From the NCBI GenBank assembly GCA_002376965.1, contig DFOV01000169.1, forward strand, positions 1 through 7,316: a DNA stretch of 7,316 bases, written 5' to 3'. A program made the position numbers and the translations under genes. Below the pieces are notes generated by a model. It ran no database searches and was not told the DNA's origin. It was given only the letters and a program-made list of their open reading frames with translations. This document shows positions 6,675 to 7,316 of the stretch, piece by piece (the first letter of the stretch is position 1; each line of letters opens with the position of its first letter). Origin of the DNA: Gammaproteobacteria bacterium UBA3532. GTDB taxonomy: Bacteria; Pseudomonadota; Gammaproteobacteria; Enterobacterales; UBA3532.

Positions 6675-7316
6675 CTATCTATTGTTGGCTCCGTTAGCGT
6701 TGTTCCCGTTGCTGTTGTTGCCATTCGCATTATTTCCATTCGCATTATTTCCATTTGCGTTGTTGCCGTTGGTTGTACCGCTTGTCGTTCCGCTCGTCGT
6801 TCCGCTCGTCGTTCCACTGGTGGTGCCGCTCGTCGTTCCACTGGTCGTACCGCCTGAGGTGCCGACGGCAGCATTATAAACATTGGCTGTTACCCCCCAC
6901 CATAAGATGTCATCGTACTCACTTCCTTCGACAACGCTATAGTCGGATTGGCAAAAAGTCAGGTCGTCTGATACGGCATCGACACCGCCTGTCTCAGCGT
7001 TCTCTTGCTGGCAGTCTGAATCGAAATCGGCCCAGTCGCCGCCAAGTGAGCTAAGCACATAAGGCGCATTATCGATAATCCAATCATCACACTCGTCTTC
7101 GGTAGCGGGGTCGCCTTCACGGCAAATAACCAAGTCGGGGGCCAGGTCTAAGTAGTTAGCGAAGCTGGCCAGTTCATTGCTGCGAGTAAAGTCTTCAAGG
7201 TTGTCACTATCCGCGTCACTCAGAGTTATGCTATAGCGGATAGGGCGTCCCCAGGCATCGAGCAGCAGGTTGTTGTCATCATAAGAACCCATTAGCCCAA
7301 GGGTTCGCCCTGGAAC
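6675..7316 (-). CDS. Type IV pilin-like/pseudopilin-like protein with repeat tail (5' end missing)
   Basis: The frame stays open through the right edge, so only the last 213 residues are seen; the ATG at 7292 is internal (Met9 of the visible part) rather than a proven start. The visible N terminus, PGRTLGLMGSYDDNNLLLDAWGRPIRYS in pieces, has the TLGL and DAWGRPIRY landmarks of prepilin-type proteins related to type II secretion pseudopilins. A later APYVLSSLG segment and EYDDILWWG match the family pattern of a Val/Leu-Ser-Leu-Gly strand and a DD-hydrophobic-W motif near the C terminus. The prepilin peptidase site and N-terminal helix would lie outside the window. The globular part is very acidic, with four cysteines that could form disulphides outside the cytoplasm. 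After the family's usual end comes a low-complexity tail: seven TSG(T/G) units, then six NGNNA-like units, ending NNR. It probably belongs to a pilus or secretion pseudopilus; the exact subunit is unclear. Confidence 0.72.
   Translation of the reverse strand, partial: VPGRTLGLMGSYDDNNLLLDAWGRPIRYSITLSDADSDNLEDFTRSNELASFANYLDLAPDLVICREGDPATEDECDDWIIDNAPYVLSSLGGDWADFDSDCQQENAETGGVDAVSDDLTFCQSDYSVVEGSEYDDILWWGVTANVYNAAVGTSGGTTSGTTSGTTSGTTSGTTSGTTSGTTNGNNANGNNANGNNANGNNSNGNNANGANNR
6681..6770 (-). repeat. 15-bp tandem repeat, six units, coding for Asn-Gly-Asn-Asn-Ala
   Basis: Ninety bases divide into six 15-base units in the pilin-like gene. They encode NGNNA three times, then NGNNS, NGNNA and NGANN. 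Two neighbouring units are almost identical at the DNA level (CGCATTATTTCCATT on the plus strand), while others have drifted at third positions. The unit length keeps the reading frame whatever the copy number. Confidence 0.85.
6774..6860 (-). repeat. 12-bp tandem repeat, seven units, coding for Thr-Ser-Gly-Thr
   Basis: This block directly adjoins the 15-bp repeat. It encodes one TSGG-T unit and six TSGT units in the pilin-like gene. On the plus strand the commonest unit is GTTCCGCTCGTC, with variants that alternate Ser codons (GCT/ACT on the plus strand). The unit is a multiple of three bases, so gain or loss of copies would change tail length without a frameshift. Confidence 0.85.

Noticed and set aside
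6681..6860. Repeat block considered as a CRISPR array
   Set aside because: The units are 12 and 15 bases, directly adjacent without spacers, and stay in frame within a coding sequence.
6682..6879. Plus-strand Leu/Val/Pro-rich open frame and the alternative minus-strand Arg-rich frame
   Set aside because: Both come from reading the tandem repeats in other frames; the acidic pilin-like frame is the one that continues as a normal protein domain.

Overview
The window looks like chromosomal DNA from a free-living gammaproteobacterium. The NIF3/YbgI homologue and the 6-phosphogluconate dehydrogenase both resemble their Escherichia coli relatives along their whole length. The HDOD-type signalling protein and the type IV pilin-like protein fit a marine or environmental lineage such as the Cellvibrionales or relatives. 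That placement is inferred from protein content only. I see no tRNA, rRNA, CRISPR array, insertion sequence or prophage gene.

Layout. Positions 1-240 are probably the tail of an upstream unit plus an intergenic region. A plus-strand gene (241-1353) encodes an orphan protein with a kinase fold and intact kinase-type motifs. It converges on a minus-strand gene for 6-phosphogluconate dehydrogenase (1436-2920), and a strong hairpin lies between them. Divergent from gnd is a plus-strand pair: a NIF3/YbgI-family metal protein (3041-3802) and, 17 bases later, a thioredoxin-TPR protein of the CnoX/YbbN type (3820-4683). Converging on that pair is a minus-strand gene for a 598-residue regulator that joins an HD-GYP-like half to an HDOD half (4753-6549). 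Upstream of it on the same strand is the 3' part of a pilin-like or pseudopilin-like gene (6675-7316), which runs off the right edge and ends in a long Thr-Ser-Gly and Asn-Gly-Ala repeat tail.

How the genes relate. Only nif3-cnoX looks like a true co-transcribed pair. The other genes are single units with their own starts, so the window is not one operon or an obvious defence or biosynthetic system. The points worth a second look lie inside individual proteins. The dehydrogenase has Asp-Asn-Asp where NADP-specific enzymes carry Asn-Arg-Ser/Thr, which suggests a preference for NAD+. The signalling protein has lost the His-Asp pair in both HD-type halves while keeping the GYP motif. The pilin-like protein carries two adjacent in-frame minisatellites. 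The kinase-fold protein has no function I can name.
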